Shown here piece after piece: positions 10,642 through 20,394 of a DNA stretch of 64,000 nucleotides (positions within the stretch are counted from its first letter, which is position 1; the number at the start of each line of letters is the position of its first letter). The notes below the pieces were generated by a model, which did not search any database, had not been told where the DNA came from, and saw only the letters and a list, made by a program, of their open reading frames with translations. The DNA lies in assembly GCF_052857255.1 (NCBI RefSeq), contig NC_135497.1, forward strand, positions 117,439,512-117,503,511, in the 5' to 3' direction. A program made the translations under genes and the position numbers. The DNA is from Amblyomma americanum (lineage: Eukaryota; Arthropoda; Arachnida; Ixodida; Ixodidae).

Positions 10642-11180
10642 CAATATTTTGCTAAACATGGCACCTATGCGCCTAGATTACTTTTCTCATGTACTGGGGG
10701 CTTCTGTGCCCAATAGCACCCAATGAATTCCGAAGAAGCAAGAAGACCTCTTCGCTATATGAGTTTGTCCGATCAGCTGCAATGCGTGTATTAAGATTCC
10801 GTTAAGTTTAGGCTCTTACATAGCAATTAATTATGGAGACTGGCGTCCGGCGCGTCTTGGGCTATCGGCCAGGTTAATAACGGAAGGTGATAATGTTATC
10901 AGCGAAGGCTGATAACGTTCACTGCGTTGCCAGCCTTCACTTTGTTTTCACGTGTTTTGTTATGTTTGTGCTGTTATAAAATGCTTTATTTCTAAAAGTA
11001 ATTCCCGCGCTTTTGGCCTCTCATAAGAGCCCGTGAGCACAGGGGTTAAACAGTAAGAATCAGGTGCAATGTTTGCATTTACATAATAAGCTTCCTGTGT
11101 GGTTGTCCCTTTTGAGATTTCCGCGCCCACCACCAATGTGTGAGCTCGGAAAACAAAAAAAAACAACATCCGCATCACGT
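10642..11180. other. Intergenic with one strong hairpin
   Basis: At 10892-10919 the arms AATGTTATCAGC and GCTGATAACGTT pair over 12 bp (one G-T) around a GAAG loop. The arms contain TTATC/GATAA, so the site could also be read as paired GATA-factor motifs. Nothing else is supported. Confidence 0.5.
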
Positions 11181-12210
11181 GACTTCTCGTATGCTTAGTC
11201 ATTTTGGGCTGTCGGAGCGAAAATTTCGCAGCGTCCCTCCCTTTGACAAGCCTGCGCTCCACGCCCTCCAGCCCGAGAGCGGCCGCGCGCGCTCCCGCCT
11301 GGCCGTTGTGTTTGTTGTGGGGGAAGAGACCTCTCCTGCCGCCACCACCACTGCTGCTGCTGCGTGGCCATGCACCAGCCGAGAGACGACCGCATCCCCC
11401 TCGGTGCCCCAAAGAGTGGGAAGAGTCACGCCGCAGTCTCATCACAATTTGGCTCCGAGTGACGCAACGACTCATTAATTTGAGAGTGCGACTAACAGTG
11501 GCCGGGCCAACCCGAACCCAGTCAGAGCAAACTCCGACGGCAGCCGCCGCCCACGACGCAAATTAGGTTAGGCCGCTCTTCCGACGCTAATTATTTATCC
11601 GAGGCGTGTAATAAAAGACACGATCAACAGGACCCGGCCGGAGCCGGGGCCAAGAAGCGGAAGGCGCGGCGGCGCGGGAGCGACAAGTGGCGCGCCCGAG
11701 GGCTGTCGTTGAAAGTCGCGGGCAGATGGCGCCGCAGTTTTTCTTTGGCGCCCTTTTTATTCGGGCCCCGTTCTCCGCCCCTCGTGCCTTTCGCGCCGCT
11801 GCACGCGTGCCCCCGCCGAGCGCGAGGACGGGGTCTTGTGGCCTGCTCAGGAGACTTCTCTAATTAATGGAGACGCTCTGGAGGAGCGCCCCGCGCTGAT
11901 TTGAAAAGAACACGCGCGCCATGTCGGCCGCCGAGGATGTCAGCGGCGTCGCCGAGTTTGCGCCGCGCCGCCGGCGTGCTGACAACAAGAGACGGCCGCT
12001 GGCACTGACTGCTGCGTGAAATGCGCGCGCCAGGACACCGCCCCCCGTCCCCGTTCGAGTGGCCGTGCGCATCCGCTGTGCGGTGGGGAGAGATTCTGTC
12101 ACGGCACTCCACGACGGCAGCGTGCTCGGAGGCCAAGAGAGAGCGCGTGCCTTCTCTTGTGCTCTTTGCAAGGGTTCTGATACAGTCGAGGACTAAGCTG
12201 GTTGACCAGA
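11181..12210. other. GC-rich, CpG-rich island; non-coding by appearance
   Basis: A one-kilobase island of high GC and frequent CG dinucleotides inside AT-rich surroundings. Frames up to 179 codons on both strands overlap each other and are low-complexity (Ala, Arg, Ser, Pro), so they are composition artefacts. Embedded AT-rich cores such as TAATTATTTAT (about 11589) and TAATTAAT (about 11861) are the kind of sites homeodomain proteins bind, which makes a promoter or enhancer possible. This is inference only. Confidence 0.45.
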
Positions 12211-13400
12211 CATTTCTTTGAAACAAACTGAGCCGGTGTAAACTAACCGCACGTAGTCTACCGACCACATGAACGTTGATCCCTGCTCTTTTTTTTAATT
12301 TAAAAATGCGCAAGAGTCGGGCAGGAAAAAAGAAATTCGCTAATGCTTTCAGGGAGACAAGCATTGCAAGCGAAACAAAAACGAGCGCATGTATATAATA
12401 CAAGAGACAACTCCATTAAAAGAAGGCATGGGGAGGTGATACAAATGCCCTGCACTCTACAGAGGAGACAGAGGCAGGAGGAAAAGAAGTGCAATACATA
12501 GTAATAAACAAAAAAAATTGAATGCACGCGAGTATGTAACACAAGCTGGCTATTAGTGAGCAAATTCTTAAGTGGCAGTCAAGAGCCACGCTACGCAAAA
12601 ATAAAAGTAAATCCGGGTTTTGACAACTCTAGATGCGAAGTGAGGTCACAAGCCTAATATAATATGTTTCAGTTAACAATGTTAGCAGCATCTGAAGGCA
12701 GGCTTTTTGACGTAGCAGAACGGGTTTTTTTTTTTTTTTCGCCACAGTAGTATTAGCGGAGGAGCATCACAGGACGAGTCAGATATGTTGATTTGTACGT
12801 TGGTTAGCAAAACTTTAATAATCAACTTTGCAACTGTCACAGCTATTAACCGCATTGCAAATAGGGATTACTACCTCGCCGTTAGTAATATCCGTATCAC
12901 TTTCTAATTCTCCAAAAAACGCGACTCTCCGCCGCGCTGCGGCGCGAGAATCTGTGGCTCTTTGGCCGCGGAAAACCGATACCGGCCGCCCGAAGAGTGC
13001 ATGCAGCTACACTCCCTAAAACACGTTACTCGGTGGCGCATGTGTCATGTGCTCTTTACAGCGGCGCCAGGGTGAGTGGCTTGGCGGGCAGCCCTATGCT
13101 GCGTCCTACCATGCAACAATGAACTCAACACATCGCCTGTCTGACGCTGCGTATCAGCTTTCTGCTGACTTTGGTGGGGCGGCAGCGCACGTTGGGGCGA
13201 GGTTTGTCGTTGCAGTGCCGGGGAAAAGTGCACGTGGCACACACGCCACTGACTGACGTGCACTTGTAGGGGTATGACCACGTGCGCTCTTTCGGCGGCT
13301 TCTTGCTCACTCGCGCGAGTTGTGTCATTTTTTGAACCCCTGACTCTTGTTAAGCTGGACACTTTTTCATGAGCAATAGACTGCACATATAGTCACAAAC
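12211..13400. other. Intergenic; possible diverged repeat at 12826-13390
   Basis: A T-run lies at about 12725-12739. GCCGTTAGTAATATCC at 12878-12893 is identical to 38373-38388, and both are followed by GC-rich DNA, so the two places may hold diverged copies of one repeat. No gene is supported; frames at 13045-13386 overlap on opposite strands. Confidence 0.4.
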
Positions 13401-15040
13401 TGTCGAATCGGTTAAACTGGCGCCCGCGCTTCGCACAATTACACGTCGGTCGATGAAGCATCAGCTTCAGGAAAGCCTAATTAAGCGCGCAGTGTGCACA
13501 GCAGTGACTGAGCAGCCTCGCTGGATGTAAGCTATTGAAAACACTCATATTGAGACTGGGAAACATTGGAACATTTGTATCTCACATCTGCATAAGTACA
13601 CAGCAGATCTCGACATGTATTATCCTAAAGTTACTGTTTGAGTGGTTGAAGGTTGTAGCTAAGGATTATTCCTGTGTAACAAAAAAAACGGAAATCTCGT
13701 GATAGGGCTTAACGGGTCTCTGTTGCCCGGCGAAGTTTACAACAGTGCACAGTGCAGAAATTTAAAATTAACAAAGAAAATTGTTTTCCTACTATGAAAC
13801 AACCAAAAATATTTGCAAAAATCGACAAGTAAATATCTAGTCTCAAACATGTGACACTACCATACTTAAGCAGCTAGAGCAGCCGACATGTCATTAAAAG
13901 CAAATAATTTGAGACAGGTAGAAAACGTGCATTCCTAACTAAGTTGCATTCCGCACTAAGTTTGGAAATGTGTGTATTCTAGGATAACTGCTCAAACAGA
14001 CACCAGGAACTTTCTGAATTGTTACCAGCTGTAGTTTTATCTTTGCAAACTTTATATGAATCGTGTATTCCGCTGGAGCATTTAAAGGTTTGAAAATATG
14101 CTTAAACTTGTGGAGAATTTGTGCTGCGGTAAGACTTTGTAGTTAAATTAACGCGACTATGAGGCTCCGGAAGAATTATATTACGAATATCCTCGATAAA
14201 AAAAAACGCATTATAACTTCCACTAGAATTTACTATACCGTGGTCCCAGAAATTGCAGATTATACACTCATCTTCGTAAATGCAGCTTTGCTGAGGCGAT
14301 CGTCCTAAAATATGATTTGAACGATGTTTAAGTACAAAAATTATACTTATTTTAAAGGCTTAATAATACGTGCGTTTTCAAAAGATACTGTTTTTGCTAT
14401 TCATTTCCTTCCCTTTTTAAACGGAGAAACAAATGTTAAGAAGACAGCGCATTACTGGCTGCTTAAAAATTCCGTCCTCTTTTTGACGCTTATATTTTGT
14501 TCACACGGGACTTTTTATAATAAGAATGTTTCACTTCTCAGCGAACGCCCTGGATTTATGGCTGATAAGAAAAATGCTAGAACTAAAATATACAGGGCGC
14601 AGTCCTGGTGACACTGCGAGCTTGCAAGTGACCCCGGCGGCCTCTGTAAGTCTGTTCTTGAAGACATCGTCGAGAGATATGCGAACCAAAATCCATTTGG
14701 GGCAACAGTTCAGCCCAGCTGGCATCCGCCGAAGGTTGCATTTTGTACGGCTACTGGCCGCATAATGCAGGGCCAGTGGACGCGGGCGCCTCCTCTGCGG
14801 GGCAAAGACAAAGCCGACGACGAAGGCGAAAAGACAGAGAGAGAGAGAGAGAGAAATCCAGGAAGTGAGCGCACCAGTGGGCCTTGAGCAGGGTAAAGCC
14901 GTTCGATTTATTCTTCCCTTTATTTCTGCCTTTTCTTTCCCGCCGGCTCCACTGGATGAATTGACTGCGGTTCAGAAGACAGCGGGATTTGAAAATGCAT
15001 TTAAAAGTAGCTGAAGACCTTGAAGCGCATGAGAGAGCAC
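13401..15040. other. AT-rich intergenic DNA with a GA microsatellite
   Basis: No coding signal is seen through 13.4-14.8 kb. A GA dinucleotide run lies at about 14836-14854. Short frames at 14324-14765 show nothing recognisable. Confidence 0.5.
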
Positions 15041-15580
15041 TCGAAAATCCTTCCGTTTTGTGCTCGAAAGGAGCTCAAAGACCAGCGCCCGGAGGTATAA
15101 GCGCACAGGGCCGAGGATGCAGGCTCAGGCCGATGCAAGGCGGCACTGCCGACGTCAGCAGGCGGCCGTCTTCCTCCACAGGGTGGGGAGGGGGCAGGGG
15201 GGGTGCGCTGTCAAGGGCCCGCTCATCTGGCCCGCTGGGTCCAGCCCCGGGGCGCCAAGGAGTGCCGGCGGTCGTCGTTGCTGCTCTGCCGCGCTCGAGA
15301 CAGCGCGCCCCTCTTTTCGGCTTCACGGTGCGCCTCGAGCGCGGCCGCCCAACCAGGCGAGGCGGCGGCGGGCGGGGAACCCTGCATCACTCCCGGCGCG
15401 CGCGTCTTGCGCGAGCGGCGCGGAGAGGAAGCGCCGCGCGAGAAGAAAGCCAAGTCTTTCCCCCGCCGTTCATTGCGTTGACGAGGCGAAATTAACGCTC
15501 GAAAGAGTGCCGCCGTCCCCGTCGTCGCCGGCTCGCGAGAAGAACGGCTTCCCGCGAGCGCGCAATTTCTGTCTCGCCCA
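15041..15580. other. GC-rich, CpG-rich island; non-coding by appearance
   Basis: A second CpG-rich island. Overlapping frames on both strands (for example 15060-15713 plus and 15075-15453 minus) are Arg/Ala/Pro-rich translations of high-GC DNA with no domain. It is followed by a CT-rich stretch at about 15655-15710. Confidence 0.45.
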
Positions 15581-16043
15581 TATCAAGATGAAAGTGCCAC
15601 TTTTCTTTGCTGCCGCGTGTGCGGCGGGCGCGTGGTTTCTGTGCACCCACTCCCCCCGCCTTTTCCTTCCTCTCCCTCCCCTCCCCGGTCTTTTCTGCTT
15701 GCTTCTTTCTTGAAATTCTAATTTTTGCTGCGCGAGAGCGCTACCGTAGCGTTCCAGAGAATTCTTCGGCCCAATTTTCTTTTATCACGCTCTGTGGCCG
15801 TATCATTGCACGTTTCATGTGAATGTGCTGGGGTTTTTCTGTTTCTTTCCTCTTTCTGGATCAACATTTCGTTATCGTGAAACCGTTTTAGCCTGTTATT
15901 AATTAGGCCATTTAATCGATACACGCTTAAAAGTAAACTTGCGATTTTGCGTCATGTGCTGCTTAGTTCCTTGAACCAGAATATAACGTTCCCTTCATTT
16001 CGTGCCGTGAATCTTGTGCCCGTTCAATCTAATAAGCGTTTCT
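15581..16043. other. Intergenic; nothing supported
   Basis: AT-rich DNA leading to the SINE. The sequence AATAAGCGTTTCT at 16031-16043 is the left target duplication of that SINE. Confidence 0.5.
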
Positions 16044-16302
16044 ACCGCAGCGGTGGCCGAGTGGTTGAGCATCCGCCTCGCATGCGGGAGGTGTGGGGTT
16101 CGATCCCCAGTGCCGCCGGGTACCCACCGGTGATACAATGGGTACAAGCTTTCCCCTGGCCTGGTGCTCGGCTTATTTAGGGTGAAATGCTTGGGATATG
16201 GGTCTTCGACCCCACCTTGAGAATTTAAAAAAATACCTTGTGCCATGGCGCTCTTTGGCCATAGATGCCCTTGCGCCATAAAAATCCATCATCATCATCA
16301 TC
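16044..16302 (+). mobile_element. tRNA-derived SINE, CAT-tailed family (copy 1)
   Basis: The 5' head reads GGTGGCCGAGTGG (polymerase III A-box) and GGTTCGATCCC (B-box), with a GCATGCGGG anticodon-arm-like region, so it derives from a tRNA. The body contains GGGTACCCACCGG, GATACAATGGGTACAAGC and GCCCTTGCGCCAT. The tail is (CAT)n. Diverged target duplications AATAAGCGTTTCT and AATAAATGTTTCT (11 of 13 identical) flank it at 16031-16043 and 16303-16315. Other copies of the family are at 52628-52896 (minus) and 62748-62990 (plus). The head resembles a class II tRNA such as Ser or Leu. Confidence 0.85.
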
Positions 16303-16315
16303 AATAAATGTTTCT

Positions 16316-16735
16316 GCTTTTAACTCATATTTTGAAATCGCTTATCTCCTACAAATTTTGCTGTTGCACAAGTAACACTAAATGAGATATCAAGCTCTTT
16401 ATCAAGCGCGAGACAGGCGGAGTGCAAAATTTTATTATTTACAGCCAGTGATCGGTCTCAAACGCGGAAGCGTGCAGCGGCAGGCTTAAAAATGAATATG
16501 TATTAAACCAAAGGGATGTTCACCAGTTTGTCACCGAGCTGCAGTTTAGGGTACATAATAAAACATTTGGAGTAGTCGAGAGCTGCACCATCTTGGCCAA
16601 AGAGAAACAGCAGATTCAGATCGTCAGAGAGGGGTCAGCGGGAGACTGAGGATTGGCTGCAGTGCTCTTCGTGCTTACACTAATGCTATAAACAGTACCT
16701 TAATTGTGCCCTTGTAAAATAAAGTATACAACCGA
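16316..16735. other. Intergenic; nothing supported
   Basis: No recognisable gene or repeat between the SINE and the RTE-like scrap. Confidence 0.5.
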
Positions 16736-17120
16736 CGTGTCCTGCCACTATACTTACCTACGGAGCCGAAATACGCAGGCTTCGAGTGTCTTATAGTGAA
16801 GCGCAAAAAGCGCAGGTTCCGACGGAAAGGAATATTATAGGTGTAGCTCAAGGACGCAGAAAGAAGGCAGAGTGGATAGAAAACAAACGCGAATCAATAT
16901 CTTGGCCGCAAAATACGGTATTTTGAAGGGAAATTCATTGCATATAACAGATAACTGGTGGTCCGTTTAACTGTCAAAGTTAATGCCAACAGAAGAAACG
17001 GGCAATCGCGTAAGGGCGAGAATAAGATGTCGGGAGAGGGACAGGCTCAAGGAATGTGACTGGATAGCGATAGAAAGATAGGTAGTCGAAATGAAATGTT
17101 CACAAGAGGAGACAATACGG
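16736..17120 (+). pseudogene. RTE-like LINE C-terminal scrap
   Basis: Read with several frame corrections, this encodes fragments typical of the region after the RT domain in RTE/BovB-type LINEs: an ILTYGAE motif, then an EA-x2-A-type helix, then IIGV, then RKKAEWI. A basic stretch with RGR- and RW-like spacing follows. The frame is broken by stops, so it is a dead remnant. There is no RT core and no obvious 5' or 3' boundary. The assignment rests on remembered family patterns. Confidence 0.55.
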
Positions 17121-18139
17121 GGCAGGCAAAAACCAACTACTGAGACTTATTTGAAGAACAGACAAATATATATCTTTGCCAGCACAGGTGTGCAGGAGGG
17201 TGTCAAAAGCAGAAGCAAAAAAAGAGAAATAAAAAGAAATGGTTCGCATCATGGTGCCTTCTAGGAAATATACTTTACTGTTATAAAGTCTGATTAACGT
17301 GTCGCTGATACTTTCTTTTGCATTATTCTTGATAAAATACGTTTTGAGAAGTTCTTGCAGCAGCCCCACCGGTCGGACGCAGCACGGGTGACAGCGGCCG
17401 CCGTTGAAGGGGACACCAATGAGGAGCGTCCTGGCTGGGCCCCCTCCTGGCGCTGGAGCCTCGCGCGAGTCTCTTCTGGCTGGCTCAAGACAGCGTATCG
17501 AAGACTGGCACTGCTGCTAATAAATCATCCGACGTTCCCTTCGTCAGGGCCTCGTACTGGTTGACGTGATATTCTCGTGCTTTTTCGTGGTCACATTTGC
17601 ACAGATTCTAAACTTGCTCTAGCAGAGGCTCGAATTTGTGCGCTAAGCAATGTGCCTTTAAGTGACGCTCTTCCTGGTTTTCAGTAAACCTATTATGCTC
17701 AAGAATGTGAACATTGCTACTGCGACCTGTCTGCCGTGTTTAGGCTTCATCCGTGACAAAATCAACGCCTGTTTGGCCACGCGAGATCGTCAGTTGGACG
17801 CGCCAAGTGCATCTGCAAGATCCTGTGATCAGGACTATGTCATCAGGTGCCGATTTTTCATGACTCGAACCCGCAATGGTCGGCTGCCGTCAAATGGCAA
17901 GCCATGAGGTGACAAACAGCGCAGAAAACGGAATGCTGGTGGAAAAATGCGATAAAACAAGTGATTTCACGCTTCGAGAATAAGAGCCGCTAAAACGCGC
18001 AAGAATGATGTCCCACTCAGGGTCATAGTTAGCGGCAAAGCCACCTGGCAGCACAAAATGATTCTTTTTCTACAGAAGCATTTGAACATGTGATAAACTC
18101 CCGTTCTTTCTGCCACAAAAATTTCTGAGCGGATCATTT
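17121..18139. other. Intergenic; nothing supported
   Basis: Small frames such as 17355-17564 and 17662-17907 show no recognisable domain. The stretch leads into the Penelope-like scrap without a visible boundary. Confidence 0.45.
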
Positions 18140-18503
18140 CGCCTGTGCATACAAAATACTCAATTAGATTTGTGTTCTCTCTTGATATGAAAGGTTTATT
18201 TTACGCCATACCACATCGCCACTTTCTAAATCTATGCGTTGCCGAATTAAAGCCAACTGTGCCGTAAGTTTTCAAAATACAACTGGCATCTCAGTAGACA
18301 GTTTTTTGGTTTTGTTGATACATTATTTGGATGTTACCTTTATGACCTCTGACGACCAGATTTTCCTGCAGAAGCAGGGAGTGAGCATTGGATCGGGCGT
18401 AGCACCGGTTTTATGCAACATCATTTTATGCAGCACTGACCGCGCATTGTTTCGTGCACTAGACAGCGACGATGTAGTGCATGTTTTTAGATACGTCATA
18501 GGC
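18140..18503 (+). pseudogene. Penelope-like element reverse transcriptase remnant
   Basis: Two adjacent frames give a Penelope-type RT core. The first (about 18175-18225) reads FSLDMKGLFYAIPH, the palm motif with the catalytic Asp. After a frameshift near 18226-18235 the second reads SFQNTTGISVDSF, then FLQKQGVSIGSGVAP, and ends at VFRYV just before the usual DD. The QKQG-x-x-IGS block is characteristic of Penelope-like RTs and not of LINEs. The catalytic DD is missing because the match stops at about 18503, where the sequence turns to GC-rich DNA and a C-run. No GIY-YIG endonuclease is present. It is a truncated fossil. Confidence 0.7.
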
Positions 18504-18541
18504 GCCGAGTTTTCAATCCGCCGGAGGGAGGGGCTAATTAA

Positions 18542-18557
18542 CCCCCCCCCCCCCCCC
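18542..18557. repeat. Poly(C) tract
   Basis: Sixteen consecutive C bases, followed by A and another C-run. On the minus strand this is a G-run able to form a quadruplex. It sits just after the point where the Penelope-like homology stops. Confidence 0.95.
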
Positions 18558-18747
18558 ACCCCCGGCGCATGCTCCTTGGCAAGAGTTACACACAGGCGGA
18601 GAGGCTAATATGCAACAATGAGCTTTATTTACATATTAAAAATAATTATCACATGGTTTTTAATATACTAAAAAAATTAATGAGCTAAAGACACTGGAAG
18701 ATACATCAACTGTTGGTAGACATTCATAACGCCCTTATTCGAAGTGA

Positions 18748-18975
18748 GAGAAAACACTGGGCAAGACAAACATTTTCACAACAAGCTAACAATTAAAATA
18801 TTACAAGCTCATTACAAACTCTTTGCTTGTAAAAACCACTTTGTAAAAACCAGAAACATTTTTGCAATAGGCTAAATACCCAAAAATTAAAATGAGATTT
18901 CAAACTCTTCGTGTCTAAGAAACACTGGGCAGCACAAATATTTCCACCAAAAGCTAACAATTCAAAATTAAACAC
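18748..18975. repeat. Imperfect direct repeat, period 168 bp
   Basis: AAACACTGGGCAAGACAAAC...AAGCTAACAATT at 18752 recurs as AAACACTGGGCAGCACAAAT...AAGCTAACAATT at 18920. The ~50-bp matched blocks are about 85% identical, and weaker similarity (AAACTCTTTGC versus AAACTCTGCAT) continues after them. This suggests an old tandem duplication with a 168-bp unit in AT-rich DNA. Confidence 0.65.
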
Positions 18976-19713
18976 AGAATATAAACTCTGCATCTTTCAG
19001 AAACGCAAACTAACAACCAAACTCGACAAAAAACAGACAGAAACAGGAGTCAAAGAGCAAAGGTTGCACTGATGAAGCGCGGCAGCACAGGGAATTGAAT
19101 GCCGATTATATATGGCAAGGAGAAATTTGAGCTCAGTTGCTGTGAGCTGGTCATTATTGGCCTGGACATTGCAGGTTGCCTATATAATGAATTTGGAGTT
19201 TTGCGGCACATCAGCAACGAAGGACATACTGTGCCGAGAGTGAAGTGATTGAGGCTAAATATGATACATTAAGAGCATGTAGTCAAAAATCTGTTCGGTA
19301 AAAACTAGCAGTTTAACGTGGCTCAAGACGTGTATACTTTTCAAGAAATTGAAAATATTTGTGTATGAAACAAGACGCTGGGCGCCGAGTACAAGCACCA
19401 TGTGGAATGATATGCGCTCATTGGCACATATGGTGAAGTAAGTGCGACGCTGCTTATGAAATTTTGAAAAAAACTTACAAAGTATGTACCAAAGTTATGC
19501 TCTCCGAGCAGTCTTCACAGACCGGCGGGTCCTCCTTTCTTAAGAGGTGGCTGGGGGTTAGATGCTTATGGCGAATTCGCAGACGGCACAAGATCACCTC
19601 GCAGAACATTTAAGGCGAAAGCCTTCCTTGCCTCATCAGTGTGCGCAAGACCTGTCCGCAGGAAGCGTGTACAAGAAGTGTCCGCGGCTCCCGTCAATTA
19701 AATTAAATGAAAG
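18976..19713. other. Intergenic; nothing supported
   Basis: AT-rich up to about 19500. The stretch 19560-19710 gives a short open frame that ends at the tRNA; it is 3' flanking DNA of the tRNA and not a gene. Confidence 0.45.
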
Positions 19714-19718
19714 AAAAA
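19714..19718 (-). terminator. Polymerase III terminator of tRNA-Ser
   Basis: AAAAA on the plus strand, that is TTTTT on the transcribed strand, 8 bp downstream of the tRNA 3' end. A run of four or more T is the standard polymerase III stop. Confidence 0.75.
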
Positions 19719-19725
19719 GAAATCG

Positions 19726-19807
19726 CGACGAGGATGGGATTCGAACCCACGCGGGCAGAGCCCAATGAATTAGCAGTCCATCACCTTAACCACTCGGCCA
19801 CCTCGTC
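19726..19807 (-). tRNA. tRNA-Ser (anticodon GCT)
   Basis: Read on the minus strand this is an 82-nt class II tRNA that decodes AGC/AGU. The 7-bp acceptor stem pairs GACGAGG (19801-19807) with CCTCGTC (19727-19733), and the discriminator is G at 19726. The A-box lies in GTGGCCGAGTGG. The anticodon stem-loop reads ATGGA-CTGCTAA-TTCAT with one G-T pair; the anticodon GCT is at 19772-19774. A long variable arm follows, as in Ser tRNAs, and the B-box is GGTTCGAATCC. There is no intron. A T-run terminator follows. All stems are intact, so it looks functional, but tRNA-like copies are abundant in ticks and expression cannot be judged here. Confidence 0.9.
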
Positions 19808-20331
19808 CAACGGCTTTTGCCGATTTTCAAGAACCGAGGAAAAGACGGCAAGACTGGTGTAGTGAGGCGTTTTTTCTATTAAAAGCAAAAGGGGGAGATA
19901 CAGACGGCTTATTTTTAAGGATACGTTCGTAGTTAATGTTTCAGGTCAAGACATTATTTGACATTTGGGTGCGGTTAGAAATTTTAGAAAAGACTGTGCA
20001 CTGAAGAAAAACCTGCGCTTATCAAGTCGCCATTCATTTGATTCCGCATAGAGACTTGCAACAGGAAACGTTCGGATAGCTCCCATTGCCAGTCGAGTCG
20101 GATCCCAAATGATGGTGAACTGGATCTAAAACTCATAGCGTTGTCATCCTTCTTTGTTTGTGGGAAACAAGTCTATGTACCCGCGGCAGGTTAAGGCTGT
20201 GCTTAAGGCTGTGCTGTTCTTCCTACTTTTAGGCAACTGTATACTGCTTTAGTCGATTTGTCCAAAGCCATACAAAGGAAGACATACTGCTCCCTGACAC
20301 CATCGCTCAATACCCAAGGTGTGTGTGTGTT
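19808..20331. other. Intergenic; nothing supported
   Basis: 5' flank of the tRNA and unique AT-rich DNA, ending in a GT run at about 20319-20331. Confidence 0.5.
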
Positions 20332-20394
20332 GGGGGGGGGGGGGGGTAGACACAGCCCCCCGGAAAGATTTCGGGGAGGGGGGGGGGGGGGGGG
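20332..20394. repeat. Two long G-tracts
   Basis: A run of 15 G at 20332-20346 and one of 17 G at 20378-20394, separated by about 30 bp that also include a CCCCCC. Either run alone can form a G-quadruplex. Frames through them are Gly- or Pro-rich artefacts. Confidence 0.9.

Noticed and set aside
11921..12019. Short frame starting MSAAEDVSG
   Set aside because: Only 32 codons in a CpG-rich island with no further support.
15060..15713. 217-codon plus-strand frame
   Set aside because: GC-rich island artefact with overlapping frames on the other strand and no motif.
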